In this document: positions 54,201-61,907 of the stretch, in pieces | How positions within the stretch are numbered: position 1 is the stretch's first letter | How the letters are laid out: every line of letters starts with the position of its first letter | Assembly (NCBI GenBank): GCA_018676675.1 | Contig: JABHEG010000277.1 | Coordinates: forward strand, 30,176-94,175 | Source: Lentisphaerota bacterium | GTDB taxonomy: Bacteria > Verrucomicrobiota > Lentisphaeria > Oligosphaerales > JABHEG01 | Length of the DNA stretch: 64,000 nt | Reading direction: 5' to 3' | Notes under the pieces: model-generated | Seen by the model: the letters and a program-made list of their open reading frames with translations, nothing else | What the model was told of the DNA's origin: nothing | The model's database searches: none | Translations under genes and position numbers: made by a program

Positions 54201-55085
54201 AACCGTTGGGAGACAATTTGCCGGCCCAATCCTCCTCAAGCGACTCTTGAAGTGGAAATAGCGGTCGACGCCATTGGCGAGCCGGGCGCCCTTTACGGTC
54301 ACCCAGACGCCCTCACACTGATCTCATCGGACTCCCTGGAAGCATTCGCGGACACCGCGCAGAACGAGTACGCCAAATATGTCGTCAGTGGGCCCCGCCG
54401 AGGCTTCCCGAAATCCCTCGGCGTCACGCATGACCTGGCGTTGGCCGATGGCGTCGTCAGAGAGGGCAAGAGTACGCTTCGTTACCAGGCGACCAGCACT
54501 CAGGACGGGGGGTGGTCTGCACGCGGGAAACGCTTCGATCCTCCTTTGGACCTGGCAGGCTACACGCATGTGGGCTTCCCCATTCACGGCGACGGGAACG
54601 GTGAAGTTCTGTACCTGCAGCTACGCGACACCAAGGGGGCATGGCACGACATGAAGGTGGGCGTCGGCTTCACGGGCTGGAAGTACCGCGAGTTCCCCCT
54701 GGCCGGAGCCGCCTGTGATTTGGCGAGCATCGAGTACCTGATCGTCTACTACAACGCCTTGCCCAAAGGCAAGACGTGCGTCTGCTGTCTCGCCGATGTC
54801 AGGGCACTACGTGATCCAAGGGCACTGCGCGATGCCACGCTTGTTGTTGGGGCTGACCGGCTTGTGTTCCCGGGGATGCTTCAGCCGGGGGAGCGCTTGG
54901 TCTACCGAACGCACGACGACTGTGTCATCTACGGCGGCGACGGAAAACAGAAGGCGCGGGTCCTGCCGAAGGGCAAGAGCCCTAGCCTCGCAGCCGGACG
55001 GAATCAGGTACGGTTCGAGTTCGCGGGTGATGTGTCCCAACCGCTCCGGGCCAGGGTGAAAATTGTGAAGGTCTACGGCCCATGA
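51285..55085 (+). CDS. Secreted 1266-aa barrel protein with duplicated C-terminal module
   Basis: The ATG at 51285 is seven bases after AAAGGAG; an ATG at 51279 is too close. Signal peptide to about residue 27. After an N-terminal beta region (30-200), a TIM-like barrel runs about 205-600 (WIALAQTLGITQIDFHGGTSFRFGD, LHGAGILAGLHTYAMFIDK, FDMIYLDALDGGD, LPGHLGWWAFKTWHG). The two C-terminal modules repeat: FSPPLDLSGNRALGLWVYGDGKGEVINLQ-type at 735 and FDPPLDLAGYTHVGF at 1083; GATLTFPVEIKTGQ at 863 and ADRLVFPGMLQPGE at 1190. Each is a jelly-roll plus a strand-rich tail. Asp residues in IYLDALDGGD could be catalytic. Glycosidase-like; family not recognised. Stop overlaps the next start. Confidence 0.68.
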   Translation: MRLWRVFCAGCLGWAFAHLFVCRSQAQPAPAMTIENDHIKLLVGRDGQILQVIDRESGAELCAKPGGTPFARVTKGGKETGSTGASLVDGVLDLEFGEATVSAKLKVTPRGSHFLFEVTSVSDKAVDRLTFLDLPLSLKGTPEESVAGCVLALNLQTQVHGIPAATSRLRAACYPRFGFAGAKAAVIICPQGELRSVMQEVVSAAEDLPHSPIGGPWALDGKDNNGSYLFNTSDLSEETVDEWIALAQTLGITQIDFHGGTSFRFGDCRPNPTTYPRGAASMKAVLDKLHGAGILAGLHTYAMFIDKSCPWVTPVPDPRLGTDATFTLRAALNAEMTDVPVEETTATMSTITGFFVRNSVTLRIGDELITYAGLSKKQPYAFTQCKRGAYGTAVSAHEKSAKVYHLRECFGRFVPDGDSTLFTEVAAKTAELYNAAGFDMIYLDALDGGDAVAGRENAWHYQSKFTFAICERIERPAIMEMSTFHHHLWYVRSRMGAWDHPTRSHKKFIDIHGQANQRLHRQFLPGHLGWWAFKTWHGLDSEPTYEDDIEYLCTKALASNTGLSIMGITPANVGKIPALPRLASIVRRHESLRHAGYFSEEIKQKLRVPGDEYALFQGDDGDWQFRPEEHDRHKVESREAWSSTWTVENSFDSQPPALRIEVLTAARPYDSSDGKVLADLGEVGVLPQVAAQPGIAATLEPSTAQVRTGTVSGCFSATNSTPTAIRSWSKMGKTFSPPLDLSGNRALGLWVYGDGKGEVINLQQTSPSHLSHGIADHYILVDFVGWRYLELIEPEGARHADYSWPYGGIYSIYRESIRPNAVQTLSLWYNNLPPGEQATCYLSPIQALPTVEATLRNPRVSIGGATLTFPVEIKTGQVLEFRSPTDCRLFGRQGEDLARVTPLGDVPTLAAGANLVRFECDETDGLNPRAYVSVITRGAPVRGKAPDDQIGWDLLRREDDPPHTIRALDGKQNRWETICRPNPPQATLEVEIAVDAIGEPGALYGHPDALTLISSDSLEAFADTAQNEYAKYVVSGPRRGFPKSLGVTHDLALADGVVREGKSTLRYQATSTQDGGWSARGKRFDPPLDLAGYTHVGFPIHGDGNGEVLYLQLRDTKGAWHDMKVGVGFTGWKYREFPLAGAACDLASIEYLIVYYNALPKGKTCVCCLADVRALRDPRALRDATLVVGADRLVFPGMLQPGERLVYRTHDDCVIYGGDGKQKARVLPKGKSPSLAAGRNQVRFEFAGDVSQPLRARVKIVKVYGP

Positions 55086-55672
55086 GTGCAGACGTCAGAC
55101 GTGGTCTCCTGCTTCCCATGCTGCTTGTCGCCGTTGGTGCCGGTGGGGAGGAAATGTCCGTCCCGATGAGCCTCGGGAAGGGAACGGGAGGGGACCGAGC
55201 CTGGGCCGTAGGACACGCCGTGCACTCACCATCAACGATCACGATGGACCCGCTTGCAGGTCCGGCGGAGACCCCGGCCGCCGTTCTTGAGTTTTCCTTC
55301 ACGGCCGGAAAGTACAACTGGAATTGGGCCAACGTGGCTCCGGGAGCCGTCGATCCTAGCGGCACGCTGGCGGTCAGGGTGACATACCGCACCGAAGCCG
55401 TTCCGGGGTCTCCCAGACTGAATCTCATGGTCCGTGAAGCCGGTGGAGCGGCTTACTGGGTGCCCAAAGGCCTGCCGCTCTCCCCCGGGAAGTTCACCAC
55501 CACGACCGTGTCGTTGACCGGGCTCAGCATGCCCGCCTGGTCGCAGGAAGATTCCAGCGGAAGACTGGAAGCCGATCAGATCCACCAGGTGAGTGTCGGG
55601 TTCGAGACGCATAGCAGCGGGACCGGACGCATCATCATCGCGGAGGTGCAACTCGTGCCGAAGGGTTGGTGA
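55082..55672 (+). CDS. Secreted jelly-roll (carbohydrate-binding-like) protein
   Basis: 196 residues. The ATG at 55082 overlaps the upstream stop as ATGA, so it is coupled. Signal peptide-like N-terminus (VRRGLLLPMLLVAVGAGGEEM). The rest is beta-sandwich like: AAVLEFSFTAGKYNWNWANVAP, GTLAVRVTYRTE, TTTTVSLTGLSMPAWSQEDSSG, IHQVSVGFETHSSGTGRIIIAEVQLV. It resembles the modules at the end of the preceding protein in the order of strands, so it may be a free-standing binding module for the same glycan. No catalytic motif. Confidence 0.6.
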   Translation: MSADVRRGLLLPMLLVAVGAGGEEMSVPMSLGKGTGGDRAWAVGHAVHSPSTITMDPLAGPAETPAAVLEFSFTAGKYNWNWANVAPGAVDPSGTLAVRVTYRTEAVPGSPRLNLMVREAGGAAYWVPKGLPLSPGKFTTTTVSLTGLSMPAWSQEDSSGRLEADQIHQVSVGFETHSSGTGRIIIAEVQLVPKGW

Positions 55673-55833
55673 AGAAGCCTGTTCACGTCGCCACTTACTG
55701 GCCTGCCTCATGCCACACAGGGGCGTGCCGAGGGACCGACACAACGGAGTCGTGCCTGTTTGCCAGGTTGCAGGGGCGACGGTAGCTTTGCGATGACCGC
55801 ACGAACCATTCCCCTCTCAAGGAGCCCGTACCG

Positions 55834-56916
55834 ATGAAGAAGACCACACGCGCAATGCTGAAGGCCCTGACCGAAGTGAACGGGGTGCCTGGGTTTGAGG
55901 AAGACGTCAGCGTTGTCATCCAGAAATACCTGCCAAAAAGCGTCGAAGTCAGTCACGATCGACTTGGCAGCCTGATCTGCACAAAAACCGGGGCAAGCGA
56001 CGGTCCCAGAATCATGATCCCCGGGCACATGGACGAGATCGGCTTCATGGTCAAGCTGATCACCTCAGATGGTTTCATTCGCTTTGCACCCCTTGGTGGA
56101 TGGCCGGATCAGGTTCTGCTGTCACAGCGCGTCATCGTCCGCGGCCGCAAAGGGGATGTTCCCGGTCTGATCGGGGCCAAACCGCCCCATCTGATGTCAG
56201 GGGATGAACGCGGCAAGATGGTGAAAAAGGACGCCATGTTCATCGACGTTGGAGCCAAGAATGAGAAGGAAGTGACCGACAAGCTCGGTATCCGGGTCGG
56301 CGACCCAATCGCTCCAGACTCCCCGTTCGGAACCATGAAGAACAAGAAGCTCCTGATTGGCAAAGCATGGGACGATCGGGTTGGCTGCGGCATGTTCGTC
56401 AGTATCCTTGAGGCCCTCGAGAAGCAAGAGCACCCGAACACAGTTTACGGTGTCGGCACGGTGCAGGAGGAAGTTGGCACCCGGGGGGCTCAGACGAGCG
56501 CCGAGGTCGTCAAGCCGGACATCTGCTTGGTTGTCGAGTCGGGCATTGCTGCCGATGTTCCTGGGATCAAACCAGAAGAAACGCAGGGCAAGCTTGACGG
56601 GGGCCCGCTCCTATATGTCCTCGATGGCGGAATGATCGGACATCGAAGGCTGCGTGACTTCATCACCGATATCGCCGATGAGTGCAAGATCCCCTACCAG
56701 CTCAGCCTGCTCACAGGAGGCGCTACGGACGGACGCCCCATACACCTGCATTCGGCCGGCGTCCCGACCATCTTCATCGGCGTCCCCGTACGCTATATCC
56801 ACTGCCACACCGGCATCATCCACGCCGACGACTACGACAACACAGCAAAGCTCATCACCGAAGTCGTCAAACGCCTGGATGCAAACGCCCTCAAGAGCAT
56901 CATCGGACACAGGTAG
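55834..56916 (+). CDS. M42 family metallo-aminopeptidase
   Basis: 360 residues; AAGGAG eight bases before the ATG. The di-metal site of M42 peptidases is complete: His 65 and Asp 67 (GHMDEIGF), Asp 180 (KAWDDRVGCG), Glu 212-213 (VQEEVGTRGA), Glu 235 and His 324 (RYIHCHTG). The family includes PepA-like glutamyl and leucyl aminopeptidases and the FrvX and endoglucanase-labelled members. It is cytoplasmic and often a large tetrahedral complex. It may digest peptides released from glycoproteins, given the neighbours; this is inference. It stands about 160 bases after the jelly-roll gene. Confidence 0.92.
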   Translation: MKKTTRAMLKALTEVNGVPGFEEDVSVVIQKYLPKSVEVSHDRLGSLICTKTGASDGPRIMIPGHMDEIGFMVKLITSDGFIRFAPLGGWPDQVLLSQRVIVRGRKGDVPGLIGAKPPHLMSGDERGKMVKKDAMFIDVGAKNEKEVTDKLGIRVGDPIAPDSPFGTMKNKKLLIGKAWDDRVGCGMFVSILEALEKQEHPNTVYGVGTVQEEVGTRGAQTSAEVVKPDICLVVESGIAADVPGIKPEETQGKLDGGPLLYVLDGGMIGHRRLRDFITDIADECKIPYQLSLLTGGATDGRPIHLHSAGVPTIFIGVPVRYIHCHTGIIHADDYDNTAKLITEVVKRLDANALKSIIGHR

Positions 56917-57401
56917 GGCGCCTGGAACGACACCGATTTGAGCACGGGACGGTCGCCGCGCAGAGACGCCTCCCACGTTGAGAAGGCAGAAGGCAATGCC
57001 GAGCTGGAGCTCGGCGTTCTCAGGGAGAGGCACCGGTTAGGGATAACCGGCCTCCAGGGACACAGAAGGGAAGGCCGAGGTGGCTCTCGGCGTTCCCAGG
57101 GGAAGGCACGGCGGTCAAAAGGAAGCCCTGGAGGTCCGGTCGTCCCGACCGGTTGTCTCTTGCCGGACCGGAAGGCACCGCTTGGGGATGAGCGGCCTTC
57201 AGAAAGGCGGAAGACCACGCCGAATTGAGGTGGCCCTCGGCGGCGCTAGGGGGCGCCTTCCATGCTGGTTGGGAGCGTGCGCTTCTGGTTTCCCTGAGTG
57301 TGGGAAGGGCTCCGTCCCGCGACCGGATGAGGTAAGAGACGTAGTGACACGCTCTGGTACGACCGCAGAACGTCCGGTGGAAGAGACCGCTCGGGCAGTA
57401 C
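56917..57401. repeat. Intergenic array of short hairpins
   Basis: This 485-base convergent gap holds no convincing gene. GCCGAGCT-GG-AGCTCGGC (56998-57015), CCGGTTA...TAACCGG (57033-57050) and GCCGAG...CTCGGC (57074-57091) are stems about 40 and 76 bases apart, separated by the related words GGCGTTCTCAGGGAGAGGCA and GGCGTTCCCAGGGGAAGGCA. More such stems lie at 57130-57230. A set of diverged tandem units of about 76-80 bases is likely. Confidence 0.65.
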
Positions 57402-60400
57402 TCACCAATTGATGAACGGCGGAATCTGTTCCCAGGGACTGTCCAGGTAGCGAACAGACTGCCCGGCGATGGCCTCGGGGTCGCTTCCCCTTGACACATT
57501 GAGGCTGCTGAACAGCGCGTTCCAGCACCGCATCGTCTTGATACCTGCCCGGGTGGTCGGGTCCAGCAAAGGCAGTCGCCAGGCAAAGAGTCGCCCGCGC
57601 CCCAGCTTGCGTGAGACCAAGAGCCCCGGCGCGATCTCCTCCTCCCACCCGTCTCCGGCAACGGCGACGTCCGCGGTGACGTCCGTCTTGAAGTAGAGGT
57701 CGCTGCTTCCCAAGCCCGGGATCATGCTCCTCCTGCGGAGTTCGCCGCGGAAGAATGTCTGCTCGGAGAGCTTCAGCCCGAAAGCGGCGGCTGTTGGTTC
57801 CTTCGCGTCAGGCAAGAGCAGAACCGTGGCTCCGGCCCGAACAGCTGTGCGGATTTCCTCACTCTCGATTGAGGGGCGTTCCAGGTTGCCGACGAGGATG
57901 AGAGTTCCCGACGCGTCCTCGGGCGAAGCAACATCGAGGCTGAACTCCCGGGCGACGTCGCCTGCTCCGCCGCCTACCAGACGCACGCTCACAGGCGTCA
58001 CAGGTCCTTCCTCGCGGAGTTCGCGGAGGATGTTCGTGATTAAACGCCGGCTGACTGGATTCGCAGCGCCCCGGGCCGTCACATCAACCTGACACATCAC
58101 GATCTGCCCCAGGCCCACGCGCGCCGTCAGCAGAGGCGAATCCACCAAATCGAAGCCGCATTCGAGGATGGGGGTGAAGGGCCCCAGATGCGGAATCCGG
58201 CAGACGTAACTGGCCACGCCCCCGCGGTTGCCCCACTTGAAGTAGCGTGCAGGCCATTTGGTGCGGGTCTGGGCGGGTGCCGGTGGGTAAGGGTCGAGCA
58301 GATCCGATTCACCGGAAAAGTCGACGAAGTCCGAGGCCTCAAGTCCAGTCAAGAACGCGTGGCCCTGCTGCCGGATGAAGACGCGCCGAGCCGACTGCTC
58401 CTCGATCCGGACACCAAAGACCTCTCCTTCCACCTGTTCGAGTACGAGCACATTGAGACCGGCGGCGATGGCCTGCTCCAGGGCACCCGCTTTGGCCAGC
58501 TCGAGGAAGCGGTCATCGTAGCCGCGCTCTCCGACAACCAGCATACGAAAGTCGGACAACGTCTCGGACCCGGTCCAGGGCACCGTACGGACGCCCAATT
58601 CCGTGAGGAACCGAGACGTGCGCCCGTGGGGGTCATGGACGAGAACGGGCCCGTTCTGTGACACGGTCCCCCCAGGGGGAGGGAACACCTGCAGGTCGAA
58701 ATCGTCCCGCAAGAAGTGTTCTGCTGCTGCGCCCTGAGCAACGACCGACAGGACACACTCCGTCCTGCGCGTGACCCGCGGGACCGCGAACGTGATTGGG
58801 ACGAACGTTACCTTTCCCGCTGCGGCAACCGCCTTCACGACTCCGGAGGCAACGTCCAGACCTTCCTCCGCAGCCAACGACCACCGAAGCGCAACAGGCA
58901 GGTCACGGGTCAGGTCGTTGAGAAGCACAATCTGCTTCTCGACGTTCGCCCCGCTCTGGAACGTGTGATCCTTAGCCGGCCAGTTCCCCGGCCGACCGGC
59001 GATGTACATGTCGGTGTGGTTGAAGTACCGCCCCAGCGACTCGAGAACCGGGGAAGGTCGACCGTCGGGCAGGTAATAGTCCCAGCTGATCGCGTTGAAA
59101 ACGATGCCGGAGACACCGTACGTACGCCAGGCTCGTAGCGAATGCCTGGCAAAGAGACTCTTGACCTCCTGGTAGCCGGGGTGCTCCTTGATCAGGGCTC
59201 TGGTCCGGCCCGACCGAGGCTTCTCCCGCTTCAGGTCGTAGCGCTCGAACAGGTCGCGAGTGACGGCCGAGTAGGCTCGCCCTCCCATGTACTTGGCGGA
59301 AATCTCGTCGAACAGGGGCTCACCGGAATAGACGACACTCAAGGGGAACTGCCGGGGGCGATACCAATAGGGAATGAGCATGAGTCCATGCTCACAGGCC
59401 AAAAGGGGAAAAGGCCGTTTCTGCGCCCACCGGGACGGCCATTCCTCACGTTCCTGCAACGGGGATGTAGGGCCGATGTAGCAGTTGAGGGAGAACACCT
59501 CCCCGAGATTCCCGCACGCATGATGGTAAACGGGGCGTGGATCCACGCCCTGAATGAGTTTCTGGGCCTGCAGGGCAAACCGTTCCTTCTCGAGAAACAC
59601 GGAATCGTCCGGCTTGTACGATCCATCGATCTTGTCCGGCGGGTGGTACCAGCGGTAGCCGGCCCAGTTGAAGTGAAGGTGCCACAGGCAGACGCTTGGG
59701 TGGTTGCCATAGCGCCGGACAAAGGATGCAATGCGGCGCTCGTAGGCCTCCCCCACGGCAGCGCTCGAGAGCGTTTCCCGCAGCACCTTTGCCCCGGGAA
59801 GGTTGACGGCCGCGATCAGTCCATTCTCATCTGCATACGTAAGGATACGCTCGAAATCGGGAGGAAAGGCCGGTCGATCCCGGTACCATCCGGAGCTCAC
59901 GGGCCCGTGGAACTCGAAGCTGTTCATCCCGGCTGCTCGAAGCTCCTCCATCCGCGGCATCTGTGGGCCCCAGCCAAGATCGATCTGATGCCCGCGAAGG
60001 TGAGTCGGCACGCCGTTGAGGAAGAAGTCCGCCCCCTGCATGCGGAATTCGCGGAAACCAAAGGAAACCGGGGGGGCGACGTCGATCCGTTGATCGCCGA
60101 GGAAGATCTCGGCCCGGGCGCGATAGAGGAAGGGCTGGTCGTAGGTCCAGAGAGTCGGGTCAGGCCACGGGAAGGAGCAGGCGATGGCCTGTGCCGCCCC
60201 GATGGTGTCACGGCCGGAAGTACGCTTGGCCAGAGAGACCGTGTGTGTGAATCGCCTGGCCCCAGCTGCCGGACCATTCCCTACGGGCTCGATCGTGAGG
60301 GCCAACGCTGCCTGAGTCGCCGGTCCTGCATTGTGGACGGTACAGCCAACCCGAAGGCGCGGCTCACGAAGGAGCGACACGCCGCCGTTCGGCCCTGACC

Positions 60401-61769
60401 CATCGACGGTCACGCGCGGATCGAGAACGAGAGAACGGAGCGAAACGCGAGGCGCAGCAACAAGCCGGACATCGCCGTAGATGCCGAACTGCCGCAGCCG
60501 AGCAGTTTTCTGCAGAAGGACGCAGATGCTCGCGTCTCCTCCGGGCTCGAGGAGATCGGTGACGTCGAAGGCCCCGTCCTCCCAATGCGGCAACTCCCCC
60601 ACTGACGTCCCATTGACAGACCATTCCGCCAGACCACCCACGCCACCGCATTCGAGCAGTAGCGTGCGGCCCCGCCAGGCAGCCGGCACACTGACAGTGC
60701 GCGTGTACATCACCATGGACAGGGCAGAGGTCTCCCTGCCCAGCCACTCCTGGCGAACAGGTTTCCCATCCGGAGTCTGCGAGACGCCCGGAGACCAGCA
60801 AATTCCCGGAACTGTGCTGCGCCCCCAGGCAGGCACGTCCTGCGTTCCATCACCGGCGACCGGGGCAAAGTGCCACGTTCCATTGAGGGATATGGCTCGA
60901 CGGGTCGGGCTGACGTCAGTCACCGGAATGGTCTCGGGAGCTCCTGAAACCAGCTTGATCGCTGTCTTACCCGCCTCGACCCCAACGACAGGACGATCCG
61001 CCAACGGGAAGCCATCCACGCCCTGCTGCCAGACGGCAGTCACCTCCGCCGCCGTCAACGCCCGATCCCAGACCCCGACCTCATCGATCAACGCTTCACC
61101 CACCGGCCGAGGGTACATCGCACAGCCTCCGCCCACATGCAGGAGTTCATCCTTGAACGCGGCATTGTGAGGGAAAGGCGCTTGACCCGAGAGCTCACCA
61201 TCCAGATAGATACAGCGCTGGTTCTGGCCCCGTGACCACGTGACGGCGACATGGTGCCACTCACCACGTTTCCAGTGCGCAATGGACTTGGAGCTGCAGT
61301 CATAGTAGAGGTCCCGATCAGGGCGAGCTGTGCCGAATGTGATGTGCGTGTGTTTGGCGTACTTGTAGACCATTCCCCAACGGCCGGCCCCGAAAAGCGC
61401 CGAGTACGTGGTCGTGTTGTCCCCGTCATAGTGCGGGTTGAGCCAGAGAGATGCGGTGCCCTCATCCGGTCGGAAGTTCCCGCTGGCCCGGTAGAGTAAG
61501 GCCTGCGTGTCGGCGTTGTAGCCCAGTCCGACCTTGCCGGCTGGGAATGTCCGGCGAGAGCGCTGATGGATCAGCAGAAGGGCGTCTTTGACGGTCCCGC
61601 GGGAGATGTCCGCAGTCCCGTCATTGGCGATGGGCAGATCCGAGCCATCGAAAGGGAAATAGAGGCATGGCACCGGAGGGGCAGCGGACACAGATGTGGA
61701 CAGCGCGGCCCAGGCAATAGCCGCCGAAGCAAGGCCCAAGCGCACAGGTGACGGACACCGGATCAACAT
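57402..61769 (-). CDS. Very large secreted LamG-GH2 protein
   Basis: 1455 residues from the ATG at 61769, six bases after GGGAGGG. Signal peptide to about 29. Residues about 30-220 form a LamG/concanavalin domain (FDGSDLPIANDG, GEWHHVAVTWSRGQNQRCIYLDGELSG). From about 260 the GH2 architecture follows: sugar-binding domain (LNGTWHFAPV, YTRTVSVPAAWRGRTLLLECGGVGG), immunoglobulin-like domain, and barrel (FFLNGVPTHLRGHQIDLGW). The nucleophile is Glu 793 (ACEHG). The acid/base position reads HFNWAG, Trp 702 replacing the Glu of the usual NE-AG. The C-terminal third has ThuA/GATase-like Rossmann units (FRMLVVGERGYDD, GTLILVGNLERP). Acts outside the cell on an unknown beta-glycan, or binds it. Confidence 0.82.
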   Translation of the reverse strand: MLIRCPSPVRLGLASAAIAWAALSTSVSAAPPVPCLYFPFDGSDLPIANDGTADISRGTVKDALLLIHQRSRRTFPAGKVGLGYNADTQALLYRASGNFRPDEGTASLWLNPHYDGDNTTTYSALFGAGRWGMVYKYAKHTHITFGTARPDRDLYYDCSSKSIAHWKRGEWHHVAVTWSRGQNQRCIYLDGELSGQAPFPHNAAFKDELLHVGGGCAMYPRPVGEALIDEVGVWDRALTAAEVTAVWQQGVDGFPLADRPVVGVEAGKTAIKLVSGAPETIPVTDVSPTRRAISLNGTWHFAPVAGDGTQDVPAWGRSTVPGICWSPGVSQTPDGKPVRQEWLGRETSALSMVMYTRTVSVPAAWRGRTLLLECGGVGGLAEWSVNGTSVGELPHWEDGAFDVTDLLEPGGDASICVLLQKTARLRQFGIYGDVRLVAAPRVSLRSLVLDPRVTVDGSGPNGGVSLLREPRLRVGCTVHNAGPATQAALALTIEPVGNGPAAGARRFTHTVSLAKRTSGRDTIGAAQAIACSFPWPDPTLWTYDQPFLYRARAEIFLGDQRIDVAPPVSFGFREFRMQGADFFLNGVPTHLRGHQIDLGWGPQMPRMEELRAAGMNSFEFHGPVSSGWYRDRPAFPPDFERILTYADENGLIAAVNLPGAKVLRETLSSAAVGEAYERRIASFVRRYGNHPSVCLWHLHFNWAGYRWYHPPDKIDGSYKPDDSVFLEKERFALQAQKLIQGVDPRPVYHHACGNLGEVFSLNCYIGPTSPLQEREEWPSRWAQKRPFPLLACEHGLMLIPYWYRPRQFPLSVVYSGEPLFDEISAKYMGGRAYSAVTRDLFERYDLKREKPRSGRTRALIKEHPGYQEVKSLFARHSLRAWRTYGVSGIVFNAISWDYYLPDGRPSPVLESLGRYFNHTDMYIAGRPGNWPAKDHTFQSGANVEKQIVLLNDLTRDLPVALRWSLAAEEGLDVASGVVKAVAAAGKVTFVPITFAVPRVTRRTECVLSVVAQGAAAEHFLRDDFDLQVFPPPGGTVSQNGPVLVHDPHGRTSRFLTELGVRTVPWTGSETLSDFRMLVVGERGYDDRFLELAKAGALEQAIAAGLNVLVLEQVEGEVFGVRIEEQSARRVFIRQQGHAFLTGLEASDFVDFSGESDLLDPYPPAPAQTRTKWPARYFKWGNRGGVASYVCRIPHLGPFTPILECGFDLVDSPLLTARVGLGQIVMCQVDVTARGAANPVSRRLITNILRELREEGPVTPVSVRLVGGGAGDVAREFSLDVASPEDASGTLILVGNLERPSIESEEIRTAVRAGATVLLLPDAKEPTAAAFGLKLSEQTFFRGELRRRSMIPGLGSSDLYFKTDVTADVAVAGDGWEEEIAPGLLVSRKLGRGRLFAWRLPLLDPTTRAGIKTMRCWNALFSSLNVSRGSDPEAIAGQSVRYLDSPWEQIPPFINW

Positions 61770-61813
61770 GTCTGACCCTCCCAAACTCAGTAGCCACAAG
61801 CGAAACCCCTCAC

Positions 61814-61831
61814 TATGTTGATCTCAACATA
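61814..61831. promoter_or_regulatory. Perfect palindrome, candidate operator
   Basis: TATGTTGA-TC-TCAACATA forms an 18-base dyad. It lies in the 138-base space between the divergent GH2-like and Gfo/Idh/MocA genes, 45 bases before the GH2 start and 77 before the other. LacI- and GntR-type regulators bind such sites; which one is unknown. Confidence 0.5.
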
Positions 61832-61853
61832 CTTCCAGCAACTCCCAATCCCA

Positions 61854-61867
61854 GAATCCCGGGATTC
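61854..61867. promoter_or_regulatory. Second palindrome in the same divergent region
   Basis: GAATCCCGGGATTC is a perfect 14-base palindrome about 22 bases to the right of the first dyad and 41 bases before the GTG at 61908. It may be a second operator or chance at this length. Confidence 0.35.
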
Positions 61868-61907
61868 CGGCAACCACATGAACAATCCAGCCTAGAGGTA
61901 TTCTACC

